From contig NZ_JRGL01000089.1 of the NCBI RefSeq assembly GCF_000764655.1, positions 37,390 through 101,389 on the forward strand: 64,000 bases of DNA. The letters run 5' to 3'. Under the pieces are notes generated by a model, which was given only the letters and a program-made list of their open reading frames with translations, was not told the DNA's origin and did no database searches. Positions 47,812 to 57,173 of the stretch are shown piece by piece (the stretch's first letter is position 1; every line of letters starts with the position of its first letter). The DNA comes from Aeromonas aquatica (GTDB lineage Bacteria > Pseudomonadota > Gammaproteobacteria > Enterobacterales > Aeromonadaceae). Position numbers and translations under genes: made by a program.

Positions 47812-47859
47812 CTGTCATCAAACCATCATAAAAATGTCACTTTGTCATATTTCTGTCAT
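47812..47859 (+). promoter_or_regulatory. Tandem Pho boxes upstream of nptA
   Basis: PhoB-type heptamers with 11-base spacing: CTGTCAT (47812), CCATCAT (47823), ATGTCAC (47834), then TTGTCAT (47842) and CTGTCAT (47853). The last two with ATTT between match the Pho box CTGTCAT-A-A/T-A-T-CTGTCAC closely. This predicts PhoB activation under phosphate limitation. Confidence 0.8.
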
Positions 47860-47911
47860 GGAGCCTTGCTGTAATGCGCCCGTCCATTTTCACAGACTGC
47901 CCAGAGGCAAC

Positions 47912-49066
47912 ATGCACAGCACCCCCTCTTCCCCACAACAGCAGACCCAAAGTTCCGGCCCACTGTTCAACTGGCTCGCTGTCATCACCCTGATCTACCT
48001 GATCCTGGTCGCCGTCGGCGCCGTCTCCCACGGCTTCAAGGGCTTCTCCGGCGGCGCCGAGGGCGCGGCCCAGATCTTCGCCTTCGCCAATAACCCCTTC
48101 GTCGCCCTCTTGCTCGGCATCCTGGCCACCGCCCTGGTGCAATCCTCCAGCACGGTCACCTCGGTCATCGTCGGCCTGGTGGCAGGCGGCCTGCCCATGG
48201 GCATGGCCATCCCCATGGTGATGGGCGCCAACCTCGGCACCACCATCACCAACACCATCGTCTCACTGGGCCACATCCGGGACAGGGACGAGTTCCGCCG
48301 CGCCTTTGCCGCCGCCACCGTACACGACTTCTTCAACCTGCTGGCGGTGTTCATCTTCCTGCCGCTGGAGCTGATGTTCGGCCTGCTGCAGAAGAGCGCA
48401 GAGGGGCTGGCCAATATGCTGATGGGCTCCGCCGACATGTCGATGAAGGGGGTGGACTTCATGAAGCCCCTCATCGAGCCGGCGTTGAACCTCATCGACA
48501 AGCTGGTCGCCTTCCTGCCGGGCAAGGGCGGCGCCATCGCCACCATCGTCATCGGTATCCTGCTGATCCTCGGCTGCGTCACCTGGCTCGGCAAGGTGCT
48601 GCAACGGGTGCTGGTCGGCCGCGCCAAGGAGCTGCTGCACAAGGCACTGGGCCGTGGCCCCCTGACCGGCATCGCCTCCGGCACCCTGGTCACCGTCATG
48701 GTGCAGTCCTCCTCCACCACCACCAGCCTGATGATCCCGCTGGCGGGGAGCGGTCTGTTCAGTACTCGCCAGCTCTACCCCTTCACCCTGGGCGCCAACA
48801 TTGGCACCACCATCACGGCCCTGCTGGCGGCCACCGCCATCAGCGGCGCCGGTGCCAAGCTGGGGCTGACCATCGCCCTGGTGCACGTGCTGTTCAACCT
48901 GTTCGCGGTGGCGCTCATCTATGGCGTGCCCTTCCTGCGCGAGTTGCCCATCAAGGCCGCCGAGACCCTGGCCCGGGTCGGCAGCGAGAACAAGCTGCTG
49001 GCGCTCGGCTACGTGGGCGGGCTCTTCTTCGCCCTGCCTGCGCTGATGATGGTGGCGGCCAAGTAA
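47912..49066 (+). CDS. nptA: Na+/phosphate cotransporter NptA-like (SLC34 family)
   Basis: A 384-residue type-II sodium/phosphate cotransporter. The family's inverted repeat is clear: LVQSSSTVTSVI near residue 75 and MVQSSSTTTSLM near 265, each followed by a GANLGTTITN or GANIGTTITA block. About eight or more membrane segments are expected. The ATG at 47912 has AGAGGC upstream; the longer frame from 47798 runs through the Pho boxes and is rejected. Regulation by PhoB is predicted from the site upstream. Confidence 0.9.
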   Translation: MHSTPSSPQQQTQSSGPLFNWLAVITLIYLILVAVGAVSHGFKGFSGGAEGAAQIFAFANNPFVALLLGILATALVQSSSTVTSVIVGLVAGGLPMGMAIPMVMGANLGTTITNTIVSLGHIRDRDEFRRAFAAATVHDFFNLLAVFIFLPLELMFGLLQKSAEGLANMLMGSADMSMKGVDFMKPLIEPALNLIDKLVAFLPGKGGAIATIVIGILLILGCVTWLGKVLQRVLVGRAKELLHKALGRGPLTGIASGTLVTVMVQSSSTTTSLMIPLAGSGLFSTRQLYPFTLGANIGTTITALLAATAISGAGAKLGLTIALVHVLFNLFAVALIYGVPFLRELPIKAAETLARVGSENKLLALGYVGGLFFALPALMMVAAK

Positions 49067-49076
49067 TTCCCGCGAA

Positions 49077-49110
49077 GACGAGGGGCACCCATCACGTGCC
49101 CCTCGTCCTT
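49077..49110 (+). terminator. Terminator after nptA
   Basis: GACGAGGGGCAC and GTGCCCCTCGTC form a 12-bp stem, followed by CTTTG. Confidence 0.75.
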
Positions 49111-49201
49111 TGTCTGCCCAGTCACATCCCCTGCCCCTGTGGCTCGCCCTCTCTCCCCGGCTGGGATAAGATGCCACTCTCACCGCATGTAAGGAAAACC
49201 G

Positions 49202-49672
49202 ATGAAATTCATACTGATCGCGTTGCTGGTTGCCGGCGTCGCCTACTACTTCTACTCGAGCAGCAACAACAAAAAGCTGGCCGCAGATAACGTGCGCCAG
49301 GGTGCCGAGTTCCTCGCCAGCAACAAGGAGAAGCCGCTGGTGACCACCACGGCCTCCGGCCTGCAATACGAGGTGCTGACCCCGGGCACCGGCACTGTTC
49401 ACCCTACCGCCACCAGCAAGGTGAAGGTGCACTACGAGGGCAAGCTGCTGGATGGCACCGTCTTCGACAGCTCGGTCGCCCGCGGCGAGCCCATCGAGTT
49501 TGGTCTGAATCAGGTGATCCCTGGCTGGACCGAAGGGGTGCAGCTGATGGTGGAAGGGGAGAAGACCCGTTTCTACATCCCCGCCAACCTGGCTTACGGC
49601 GATCGTGCCGCCGGCAAGATCCCGCCGGGATCGGTATTGATATTCGACGTGGAGCTGCTGGGCATCCAGTAA
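49202..49672 (+). CDS. Membrane-anchored FKBP-type peptidyl-prolyl isomerase
   Basis: A 156-residue protein with one N-terminal membrane segment (FILIALLVAGVAYYFY) and a C-terminal FKBP domain (about 62-155). Active-site blocks are VHYEGKLLDGTVFDSS, QVIPGWTEGVQLM and YIPANLAYGDR. It catalyses cis-trans isomerisation of proline bonds, probably on the periplasmic side. It lacks the long dimerisation helix domain of FkpA, so it is FklB-like but shorter. AAGGAAAAC precedes the start. Confidence 0.88.
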   Translation: MKFILIALLVAGVAYYFYSSSNNKKLAADNVRQGAEFLASNKEKPLVTTTASGLQYEVLTPGTGTVHPTATSKVKVHYEGKLLDGTVFDSSVARGEPIEFGLNQVIPGWTEGVQLMVEGEKTRFYIPANLAYGDRAAGKIPPGSVLIFDVELLGIQ

Positions 49673-49701
49673 GCCCCAAGGCTCAACCGCCATCAAAAGC
49701 C

Positions 49702-49735
49702 AAGGCCAGCGCTCACACGCTGGCCTTGTCGTTTC
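49702..49735 (+). terminator. Terminator after the FKBP gene
   Basis: AAGGCCAGCG and CGCTGGCCTT pair around CTCACA, followed by GTCGTTT. The remaining gap to 49978 shows no gene. Confidence 0.75.
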
Positions 49736-49978
49736 TGCCCATCCCCCCATTTCACCGCGCTCTCTGACCGAGCCATCCTGGCGGGCTCGCGTCCATCCGC
49801 CGGCGCTTCGAACCGACCAGACTATCAACCCATGGTGAACAGTGCTTATACATGGCGCTGGATTGTTAACCACAAAACCGGGGAGGATAATGACCTCAAT
49901 CTCAGTGGCCCTTCGCCCTGATCCCGTTTAACGCGGTGCCGGTCAGCTGTGCCGATGCCGCCAACCAGGAGTCTCATC

Positions 49979-50746
49979 ATGGCTATCGCTCCCGTCTGGT
50001 TCATCTCCCACGGCGCCCCGGATCTGGTCTTGCGCGATCAGCCTGCTACACAATTTCTAACGAAATTGCGCCTTGGGGATATCAAGGGGCTGGTGGTGAT
50101 CTCGGCCCACTGGTTCAGCCGCACCGATCTGCAGCTCAACGTCGAGCCAACGCCGGCGCTGATGTATGACTTCTACGGCTTCCCCGACCCGCTCTACAGC
50201 ATCCGCTGGCCCGCCAACAGCCCGGCCTGGTTGCAAGAGGCAGTGAGCGATCAGCTGCTGCTTGCCGGTTTGAATGCCACCCCGGTCAAGCGTGAGCTGG
50301 ACCACGGCGTCTGGTCGCCGCTCTCCCTGATGGATCCGGCCAGCGAGATCCCGCTGGTACAGATCTCCATCCCGGCCAACTTCGACCCGAGCCAGCTGTG
50401 GCAGCTGGGAGAAGCACTGCAGGCCCTGCGTGAACAGGGGATCGGCATCCTCGCCTCCGGCGCCATCACTCACAACCTGCGGGCACTCGGAGCGGACGGC
50501 TCCCCTGTCCCGAACTGGGCGAGGGACTTTGCCCACTGGCTGGAGCAGACCATGGCCGCCGGCGATCGCCCAGCACTGGAAGATTACCGGGCCCGCGCGC
50601 CGGGGGCGGTGGAGTCCCACCCCCACGACGATCACCTGCGCCCGCTGTTCGTGGCACTGGGGGCGGCTGGGGCCGACAAACCCCAGAAGCTGCACGACAG
50701 CTGGGATTACGGCAGCCTCTACATGGGCTCCTACCGCTTTGGCTAA
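49979..50746 (+). CDS. YgiD-type extradiol (DOPA 4,5-) dioxygenase family protein
   Basis: A 255-residue LigB-superfamily enzyme. Metal-ligand histidines appear in WFISHGAPDL near residue 11 and SAHWFS near 47, with ITHNLRAL near 167 and SHPHDDHLRPL near 215. E. coli YgiD cleaves DOPA; the natural substrate here is unknown. AGGAG precedes the ATG at 49979; an ATG ten codons earlier lacks support. Confidence 0.86.
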   Translation: MAIAPVWFISHGAPDLVLRDQPATQFLTKLRLGDIKGLVVISAHWFSRTDLQLNVEPTPALMYDFYGFPDPLYSIRWPANSPAWLQEAVSDQLLLAGLNATPVKRELDHGVWSPLSLMDPASEIPLVQISIPANFDPSQLWQLGEALQALREQGIGILASGAITHNLRALGADGSPVPNWARDFAHWLEQTMAAGDRPALEDYRARAPGAVESHPHDDHLRPLFVALGAAGADKPQKLHDSWDYGSLYMGSYRFG

Positions 50747-50768
50747 GTTCAGAGTGATAAATCAACAC

Positions 50769-50797
50769 AATGGCGGGCCACTCCCGCCATTTTTTGT
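50769..50797 (+). terminator. Terminator after the dioxygenase gene
   Basis: AATGGCGGG and CCCGCCATT pair, followed by TTTT. Confidence 0.85.
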
Positions 50798-50937
50798 GTG
50801 ACGAATGCCTTGAAAGGGGAATGAGGAAGAACATCGACCAGCCACTCGACAGCACTCGGGTGGACACCATGGGGACGGTTGGCCAGGGACCGATAATCAA
50901 AGCCTGATGACTTGTATTTCATGGTGTTGCAGAAATA

Positions 50938-50967
50938 AAAAAAGAGAGCCTCGGCTCTCTTTTTTTA
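50938..50967. terminator. Terminator of ybfA
   Basis: AAAGAGAGCC and GGCTCTCTTT pair around TC. On the minus strand it follows ybfA with a T run. Confidence 0.8.
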
Positions 50968-50980
50968 TTGTGCGGCGGGA

Positions 50981-51181
50981 TCAGTAGAAGATCCGCTCGC
51001 CCCTTTCGCTCATCTTGAGCCACACCGGTTTGGTGCTGGTCTTGTTCCAGATACGGTGCAGGTAGCTGTAGAAACGGGCGCGATCTCGGCGAAACAGCAT
51101 CACCGGGAAGGCGAGTAAACCCACCAGCAACACGAAGATGCGGCGCAGGATTATCTGAGTCAGAGAGAAGGGATGGAACAT
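50981..51181 (-). CDS. ybfA: Small membrane protein YbfA (DUF2517)
   Basis: A 66-residue protein with one membrane segment (IFVLLVGLLAFPVMLF) and a conserved tail. The block RDRARFYSYLHRIWNKTS followed by KPVW is almost that of E. coli YbfA, so the identification is good despite the size. The function is unknown. GAGGTG lies seven bases before the start. A longer overlapping frame (50919-51191) in another phase has no family resemblance. Confidence 0.85.
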   Translation of the reverse strand: MFHPFSLTQIILRRIFVLLVGLLAFPVMLFRRDRARFYSYLHRIWNKTSTKPVWLKMSERGERIFY

Positions 51182-51398
51182 GATTTAGCACCTCACTGGT
51201 AAGACCACTTGGCGAATATTACGCCACAAACTGTAGGATTACTACACCATTAAAGCCGCTTTTTGGTAAAAATCCCCGCCAGCAGACCATGAAATGAAAA
51301 CGGGTTACATTAATTAACCAAAAAACAACAATCATGAAAAAACGCGGCGGCTGGGCCAGAGTTAATTGGAAGGCTGACATCGGCAAGGAGATGAGAGA

Positions 51399-51686
51399 AT
51401 GAAACTGGCAGAAGTCGCAGTCCTGAGCGTGCTGGGTCTGCTTGCCTGGTCGCAGTGGCAGGAGTGGCAACTCAATCGAAATGACAGCATCGAGCTCGCC
51501 TACAGGGGCACCCCCACCGTCAGCCTGTGGCAATGTGGCCAGCTGAAACAGAAGATGTCGGCCCTGGCCGAGCAGTCGGCGGAGATGCAGTATCAGTTTC
51601 GAGGCCAGGCACTGGCCGACATGGATCGCTATCTGCACAAGGAGTGGCGCCTGCAGGGCTGCGAGCAGTTGACGGAGCAACAGTGA
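51399..51686 (+). CDS. Small membrane-anchored hypothetical protein
   Basis: A 95-residue protein I do not recognise. It has an N-terminal hydrophobic stretch (VAVLSVLGLLAW) followed by a polar, Gln/Glu-rich helix and two cysteines (LWQCGQ, LQGCEQ). AAGGAGATGAGAG precedes the ATG. It lies alone between ybfA and the tRNA genes. Confidence 0.6.
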   Translation: MKLAEVAVLSVLGLLAWSQWQEWQLNRNDSIELAYRGTPTVSLWQCGQLKQKMSALAEQSAEMQYQFRGQALADMDRYLHKEWRLQGCEQLTEQQ

Positions 51687-51743
51687 GCACTGAGTACGCA
51701 GAGAACAAGATATGGAATAGAAATGCTGGGAAGTACAAGAAGA

Positions 51744-51817
51744 TGGAGGCACGTTCCGGAGTCGAACCGGACTAAACGGATTTGCAATCCGCTGCATAAC
51801 CGCTTTGCTAACGCGCC
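51744..51817 (-). tRNA. cysT: tRNA-Cys (anticodon GCA)
   Basis: A 74-nt cloverleaf with encoded CCA. The anticodon loop is TTGCAAA (GCA) and the T-arm GGTTCGACTCC. The acceptor pairs GGCGCGT with ACGTGCC with one G-T pair. It is the second gene of a Gly-Cys unit; the tRNA-Leu that follows in E. coli is not found. Confidence 0.97.
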
Positions 51818-51874
51818 ATGCTGACAAGGTATTGAACCTTGAGAGTGATGCTCATGCTTGGTGTCATGAGATAT

Positions 51875-51950
<76 letters not shown>

Positions 51951-51987
51951 CTTATTGCCTGATGTCAGTTACCCGACAACGAGGCGC

Positions 51988-52015
51988 ATTATACGTACCC
52001 CGAGCACGGGCACAA
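51988..52015 (-). promoter_or_regulatory. Promoter of the tRNA-Gly/tRNA-Cys unit
   Basis: On the minus strand TTGTGC (52010-52015), a 16-nt spacer and the perfect -10 TATAAT (51988-51993), followed by the GC-rich discriminator GCGCCTC typical of stringently controlled stable-RNA promoters. Confidence 0.8.
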
Positions 52016-52198
52016 CCCTTTTTTCTGACTTTCAGCACTTTTCCCGGTCGTTTGCTCAGGCTTTAAACGCCTTGGCCGAAATTCCCTCGGCCCGCTGTGA
52101 CTCCGTAGGCGAATTCAAGATAAAGTCATTGAAATGATTAGTCTTTAATCAGAGACTTGTCGCGTTTAGTAACTGGATTCTCAATTGAAAATCATACG

Positions 52199-55100
52199 AT
52201 GAAATGGATCTTCAGGCCACGTGGGCTCAGACCACAGCTGATGCTGGCGTTTTTCATGTTAGGCCTGGTGCCCTTCCTGGTCGTCACCCTGTTTTTCCTC
52301 TACAGCCACGGCAAGGACCTCACCACCCAGACCTCCAATCATCTGGTGTCGGTACGTAACATCAAGAAGAGCCAGCTGGAGGATTACTTCGGCAACCTCA
52401 AAGAGCAGATCACCAACTTCTCCCAGCAAGACTTCGCCGGCGACAGCATAGGCCGCTTCTATGGCTTCACCGGCGCCTTCGAGAAGCTGGGCACCACGCC
52501 CCAGGGCGCTCGTGCCCGTGCCCAGGCCCGCTACGTGCCGGGCTCCTGGGACAAGTTGCAGCAACCCGACAGCAAGCTGGTCATCGAACCCTCCATCAGC
52601 GCCCTGATCCTGGCGGACGAGATGTACGGCCGGGTCCACCAGCGCTTCCACCGCGGCTATGCCGACATGGTGCGCAAGAGCAACTACAGCGACATCTTCC
52701 TGGTGGATCTCAATGGTGATGTGGTCTATTCGGTCACCAAGCACCCCAACTTCGCCACCAACCTGCTCTCCGGCCCCTATCAGGCCAGCGGGCTTGGCAA
52801 CACCTTCGCCAAGGTCAAACGCCGCCTCGACGGGGGCCAGAAACCGCGACAGATCTTCGAGTTCACCGACTTTGGCCGCAACGAGCTGACCGGTCAGGTG
52901 GTCGCCTACCTGGCCGCCCCCGTCATGCAATATGACGATGTGCGCGGCGTGGTGATCTTCGAGCTGCTGCCGGACAAACTCAACCAGATCATGGCGGAGC
53001 GGGAGGGGCTCGGCGAGACCGGCGAGACCATCCTCGTCGGCCCGGACAAGCGGATGCGGGCCGACGCCTGGCTGGCGCCGGAATTTAGCGTGGAGAACAG
53101 CTTCAGCCCCAACTTCCGGCCGCTGCAGACCCCGCTCGTCATCAAGGCCTTGTCTGGCGAGCAAGGGGTTGGTCCCTTCCTCTCCTATCACGACGACGAG
53201 GTGCTGGCCGCCTATACCCAGGTCAAGGTATTCGATACCGAGTGGGCCTTCATCGCCGAGATCTCCACCAGCGAGGCCTATGCTCCCATCCGCCAGCTGG
53301 AGACGCTAGTGATCCTGCTGGGGGCCGGCTCCTTGCTGCTGCTGACCCTGTTCTCCCGCTGGCTCTCCCACTCCATCACGGCGCCGCTGCGCTCCCTCAC
53401 CGCCGCCGCAGAGCAGGTGGCCGATGGCGCCCTGGATCACCCGATCGAGATCCCCCGTACCGACGACGACATCGACCGGCTGGCCCAGGCGTTTCGCCAC
53501 ATGCAGCGCTCGGTGAAGGACAAGATTGAGCTCATCGAGTGCCAGACCCAGGAGCTGCAACAGCAGGTCAAGCTGACCCACAAGCAAAACCTCAGTCTGC
53601 AGCAGGCGGACAAACTCAAGGATGAACTGCTCGCCAACACCTCCCACGAGCTGCGCACCCCGATCCACGGCATCAAGGGGATGGCGGAGTCCATGCTCGC
53701 CAGCCAGCAGGACCTGACCGAGGGCCAACAGAAGCAGCTCGGCCTCATCATCAAGAGTGCCGACGGCCTGGCGCGGCTGGTTGACGATCTGCTCGATTAC
53801 CTGGTGGGCAACGCCATCAAGTACACCCCCCAGGGCAAGGTGGTGCTGAGTGCCCAGGTGGAGGGGCAATTCCTGCGCATCCGGGTGACCGACACCGGCA
53901 TCGGCATTCCCAAAGAGCACCTTGAGCACATCTTCGAGCCGCTGGTGCAGATGAGCCCCGAGGTGAGCAAGCAGGGGGCCGGCCTCGGCCTCTCCATCAC
54001 CCGTCAGCTGGTGCACCTGATGGGGGGAGAGCTCTATGTGGAGAGCGAACCCAGCGTCGGCTCCACCTTCGCCTTCACCCTGCCGCTCGCCAGTGGCAAG
54101 GCGGGTGGGCTGACCCTGGACAGCCGCCAGATCGAGCACCAGCTGGTACGCCAGCAGCCGCTGATCCTGCCGGATTGGGAGAGCGACGATCTGCCCTTGC
54201 CGCCGGCCGATGCGCCCCTGATCCTGGTGGTGGATGACGAGCCCATCAACTTGCACATACTGCGCCACCTGCTGCAACCCTGTGGCTACCGCATCTTGCC
54301 GAGCAGCGATGGCCACGACGCCCTCGCCAAGCTCGCTCAGGAGCCGGTCTCCCTCATCCTGCTGGATGTGATGATGCCGACCCTGTCCGGCTTCGATGTC
54401 TGTCGCCGCCTGCGCGAGCAACACCCCAAGGATCAACTGCCGGTGCTGCTGCTCACCGCCCTCAACCAGCCCAAGGACATCGAGGAAGGCTTCAACGCCG
54501 GCGCCAACGACTATCTGGTCAAGCCGTTCTGCAAGGAGGAGCTGTTCGCCCGGGTCAAGTCCCTGCTGGAGGCCAGCGCCGGCCGCGCCTCCCTGGTGGA
54601 GAACCGGCTGCTCAAGCAGGAGATAGAGCATCGCCTGCGCCTGCAAGGGCAACTTCACCAGGATCAGGAGCGGCTGCTGACCCTGCTCGGGGAAGGGGCC
54701 GATCCCATGGTCTTCATCGACGAGCAGGGCACTGTGCTGTTTGCCTCCCGGGTGCTGGCACGCCTGCTGGGACAGGAGCCGGAAGCCATGGAGGGGTTGC
54801 CGCTGGACGAGTGGCTGGCGGCGCCGCTGGCCAGTCAATGGCCGGACATGGTGACGAATCCCGAGCAAGATCTCACCTTCCTGGTGGCGGGTCAGCGGGA
54901 TGCGCTCAACGCCCGTGCCCTGCCCATCACGCTCGGTGGTCAGAGCGCGTTCGCCCTCACCCTCAGTACCGAATCTCGCCAGGATGACAACCGGGTGATG
55001 GCGCTGGAGAACGCCCTCAAGAGCCTGTCCCGTCAGGCCATCATCGAGGATGGCCAACTGCTGGGCGAGCTCAGTCGGTTGGGAGGCGAGTTCCGCTCCT

Positions 55101-55447
55101 TGGCCGACAACCTCATCCGCCAGCAGGATGACGAACCACTGCGTCGGGCTTTGGTGGACACCATGCACCTCACCCTGGATGCCTGGCAGCAGAGTACCGG
55201 CAAGGGCAAGATAGTGCTGGCGGAGAAGAGCAAGCTGTGGCGCGTCTACATGGACAGATCCAGCCCCCAGACCCGCACCCTCGACAAGTACCTGAGCCTG
55301 GACACCCTGCCCAAGGCGCCGCGCTGGAAGACGGTGGTGGCCAGCGCCGAATACGTGCTCAAGCAGTGCCCCCTGAACGAGGCCCAGCAACAGAGCCTGC
55401 ACCAGAGCACCCAGCTGCTGCGCCAGCTCGCCAACCGCAAGGGCTGA
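52199..55447 (+). CDS. Hybrid sensor histidine kinase/response regulator with internally shortened kinase core
   Basis: A 1082-residue inner-membrane sensor. In order: membrane segment at about 14-35; a large periplasmic double-Cache-like sensor to about 365; second membrane segment; HAMP; short coiled coil; HisKA with His483 (SHELRTPIHGIKGM); ATPase remains; a receiver with Asp723 (LLDVMMP); a PAS-like region near 830-930; and a C-terminal helical tail. Only about 51 residues separate His483 from the N-box, where about 110 is normal: LVDDLLDY runs straight into LVGNAIKYTP. G boxes DTGIGIP and GAGLGLSI remain. This looks like an in-frame loss of about 60 residues, so kinase activity is doubtful. 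The ATG at 52199 has only a weak ribosome site. Confidence 0.85.
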   Translation: MKWIFRPRGLRPQLMLAFFMLGLVPFLVVTLFFLYSHGKDLTTQTSNHLVSVRNIKKSQLEDYFGNLKEQITNFSQQDFAGDSIGRFYGFTGAFEKLGTTPQGARARAQARYVPGSWDKLQQPDSKLVIEPSISALILADEMYGRVHQRFHRGYADMVRKSNYSDIFLVDLNGDVVYSVTKHPNFATNLLSGPYQASGLGNTFAKVKRRLDGGQKPRQIFEFTDFGRNELTGQVVAYLAAPVMQYDDVRGVVIFELLPDKLNQIMAEREGLGETGETILVGPDKRMRADAWLAPEFSVENSFSPNFRPLQTPLVIKALSGEQGVGPFLSYHDDEVLAAYTQVKVFDTEWAFIAEISTSEAYAPIRQLETLVILLGAGSLLLLTLFSRWLSHSITAPLRSLTAAAEQVADGALDHPIEIPRTDDDIDRLAQAFRHMQRSVKDKIELIECQTQELQQQVKLTHKQNLSLQQADKLKDELLANTSHELRTPIHGIKGMAESMLASQQDLTEGQQKQLGLIIKSADGLARLVDDLLDYLVGNAIKYTPQGKVVLSAQVEGQFLRIRVTDTGIGIPKEHLEHIFEPLVQMSPEVSKQGAGLGLSITRQLVHLMGGELYVESEPSVGSTFAFTLPLASGKAGGLTLDSRQIEHQLVRQQPLILPDWESDDLPLPPADAPLILVVDDEPINLHILRHLLQPCGYRILPSSDGHDALAKLAQEPVSLILLDVMMPTLSGFDVCRRLREQHPKDQLPVLLLTALNQPKDIEEGFNAGANDYLVKPFCKEELFARVKSLLEASAGRASLVENRLLKQEIEHRLRLQGQLHQDQERLLTLLGEGADPMVFIDEQGTVLFASRVLARLLGQEPEAMEGLPLDEWLAAPLASQWPDMVTNPEQDLTFLVAGQRDALNARALPITLGGQSAFALTLSTESRQDDNRVMALENALKSLSRQAIIEDGQLLGELSRLGGEFRSLADNLIRQQDDEPLRRALVDTMHLTLDAWQQSTGKGKIVLAEKSKLWRVYMDRSSPQTRTLDKYLSLDTLPKAPRWKTVVASAEYVLKQCPLNEAQQQSLHQSTQLLRQLANRKG

Positions 55448-55517
55448 TGATCCGGTGCGATCTCGGGTGGTATGTATCCCGTTGCCAGGAGGGATTGAGC
55501 AGATGGCATGCCAAAAA

Positions 55518-55549
55518 CACCACACCCGCGACTGACGCGGGTATGGTGC
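55518..55549 (+). terminator. Hairpin after the hybrid kinase gene
   Basis: CACCACACCCGCG and CGCGGGTATGGTG pair with one mismatch around ACTGA. The T run is poor. Nothing else is seen to 55747. Confidence 0.55.
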
Positions 55550-55747
55550 ATTAGGGGCGGTGTCATAAAGAGCGAAGGGGCAACGCCTCCAGGGCAGTGC
55601 GATTCAGCAAGCGGCCTGGCACATCAGAGACAAGGGCATACTGCCTATCCCATGTCAGCCGACTCTCACGTATCCCCCAAGGGCGCCGGCAACCCAACGC
55701 CTCTAGGATGAAGCATGTTCACTCAGGCCAATCCCCTATCACCCGGC

Positions 55748-56614
55748 TTATGGCGTCAATTCTCTATTCACCTGGGCAAAGGATTTGGGCCAGGGCTCCG
55801 CCTTCTGCAGGGCAGGCGGCAACTTGCGAATGGCCGCCTGCGCCTGGCTCAGGTCGGCATAATCTCCTTGCAGCACCACATACCAGGGGCTGCCATGGAA
55901 ATTGGTTCGATAGACCCACACCTTGTCGGCGAGCCGATTGGCGAGCACAAACTGCTCGATGGCATCCAGTCTGCCTGCTCCCATCAGCTGAATACTGAGG
56001 TGGTTGATGCTCTTCTGGTTCAGGACGCTGGCGGGCGTCAGGCTGACCTTGCCGGATGCCTTGCCTTGCGACTCGGGCGTGGGGGCCGGTTTGGACACAG
56101 GTTCCGAGGCTGGCTTGGACACAAGCTCGGTGGCAGGTTTGGACACAGGTTCCGAGGCTGACTTGGACACCGGCTCGGGGGACGCTGCAGGCTCGGCCGC
56201 AACCAAGGGAGCAGAGGGGACGGCGGGCATTGGCATTGGCGGCTCAGGCGCCATTACTTCTTCGGTCGCGGTCGGCAAGGCGCCGCTGACCGGCATATCC
56301 AGCATGGGGGCCAGCGTGCCGGCCATACCATCGGCCTGCCCTTCGATCGACTCGGTAGCAGAAGGCAGGGAGAACCCGGTCTCAGCCGGCGGGATCAGGG
56401 TTGCTGTGGCGCCACTGCTCTGATCCGAGCCGGCGGCAGGCAAGCTGGCGTCCGCCGGCGCAGGAGCGGCCACCCCCACCTCGGGCTCGTCCTTTCGAGC
56501 AGAAAGATCTGAATAACTCAGTACCAGGAAGCACAAGATGCCGGCGACCAGACCGAGCACTATCTGGCGAATGAGAGAAGGGGTATTGCACTTGCGCAGA
56601 TGAGATTCGGTCAT
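55748..56614 (-). CDS. SPOR-domain inner-membrane protein
   Basis: A 288-residue protein with a short cytoplasmic N-terminus and one membrane segment (IVLGLVAGILCFLVLSY). A Pro/Ala-rich periplasmic stretch contains imperfect SEPVSKPA-type repeats. A C-terminal SPOR domain (about 205-285) has the blocks LSIQLMGAGRLDAIEQFV and WVYRTNFHGSPWYVVLQGDY. SPOR domains bind denuded peptidoglycan at the division site. The layout is like DamX, but the aroB/dam context is missing, so I do not name it. ATG at 56614 is preferred (GGAGG five bases before). Confidence 0.82.
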   Translation of the reverse strand: MTESHLRKCNTPSLIRQIVLGLVAGILCFLVLSYSDLSARKDEPEVGVAAPAPADASLPAAGSDQSSGATATLIPPAETGFSLPSATESIEGQADGMAGTLAPMLDMPVSGALPTATEEVMAPEPPMPMPAVPSAPLVAAEPAASPEPVSKSASEPVSKPATELVSKPASEPVSKPAPTPESQGKASGKVSLTPASVLNQKSINHLSIQLMGAGRLDAIEQFVLANRLADKVWVYRTNFHGSPWYVVLQGDYADLSQAQAAIRKLPPALQKAEPWPKSFAQVNRELTP

Positions 56615-56699
56615 CATGTCCTCCAGGACGTCATGAGCATGGTTAGAGGGCCACCGAGGCCACGAAAAGAGATCACCGGCCAGCATCAAAGCCAGTGAA

Positions 56700-57170
56700 T
56701 CATGTGCAGGAGATCACATCCTTGATGAACGCGACCCGGTCAGGCAGATCCGTGATCTGGCCCCGACGCTGTCACTTCGCGTATCGACGCGGGATGAAGG
56801 AGCAATCTGGACAACGGCACCAGCAGCCATCTCTGCCTGTTACTCGTTACACCACATAAAACGCCGGAAAACGATACCGGGGTAGCGCTGAACTCGGCCT
56901 GAATTCACCGGCTGTCCATCGGGATCTGGCCGCCGCCAGCCGATCATTTGGGCAGAATTGGCCTGAATCCGCGGCCGCCCCCTCTGCAGCGGCCCATACA
57001 CCGAGGAGAAACGGTCTTGCCCCTCCAAAGGGGCTACGAGAGCCCATGGCTGCCGGTGGAACGAGCAGACAGCAAAAGGCCCAACCCGATCAGCCCGCCA
57101 ACAGTCGCCATTTCACTTTCGAGATAGCCAGCCATACTATGGTTAACATAATGAATTGAAATGGGATTTC
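56700..57170. other. Gene-free stretch upstream of kup
   Basis: No frame here has recognisable content. The stretch is moderately GC-rich up to about 57110 and AT-rich near TATGGTTAACATAAT, likely the kup promoter region. Confidence 0.45.
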
Positions 57171-57173
57171 ATG

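Noticed and set aside
50919..51191. 90-codon minus-strand frame overlapping ybfA
   Set aside because: Wrong phase; the 66-codon frame inside it matches YbfA.
51687..51743. Search for tRNA-Leu after tRNA-Cys, expected from the E. coli Gly-Cys-Leu unit
   Set aside because: No class-II tRNA cloverleaf can be formed in this stretch.
53306..55525. 739-codon open frame antisense to the hybrid kinase
   Set aside because: Shadow of a well-supported kinase gene; His/Gln/Leu-rich with no domain.
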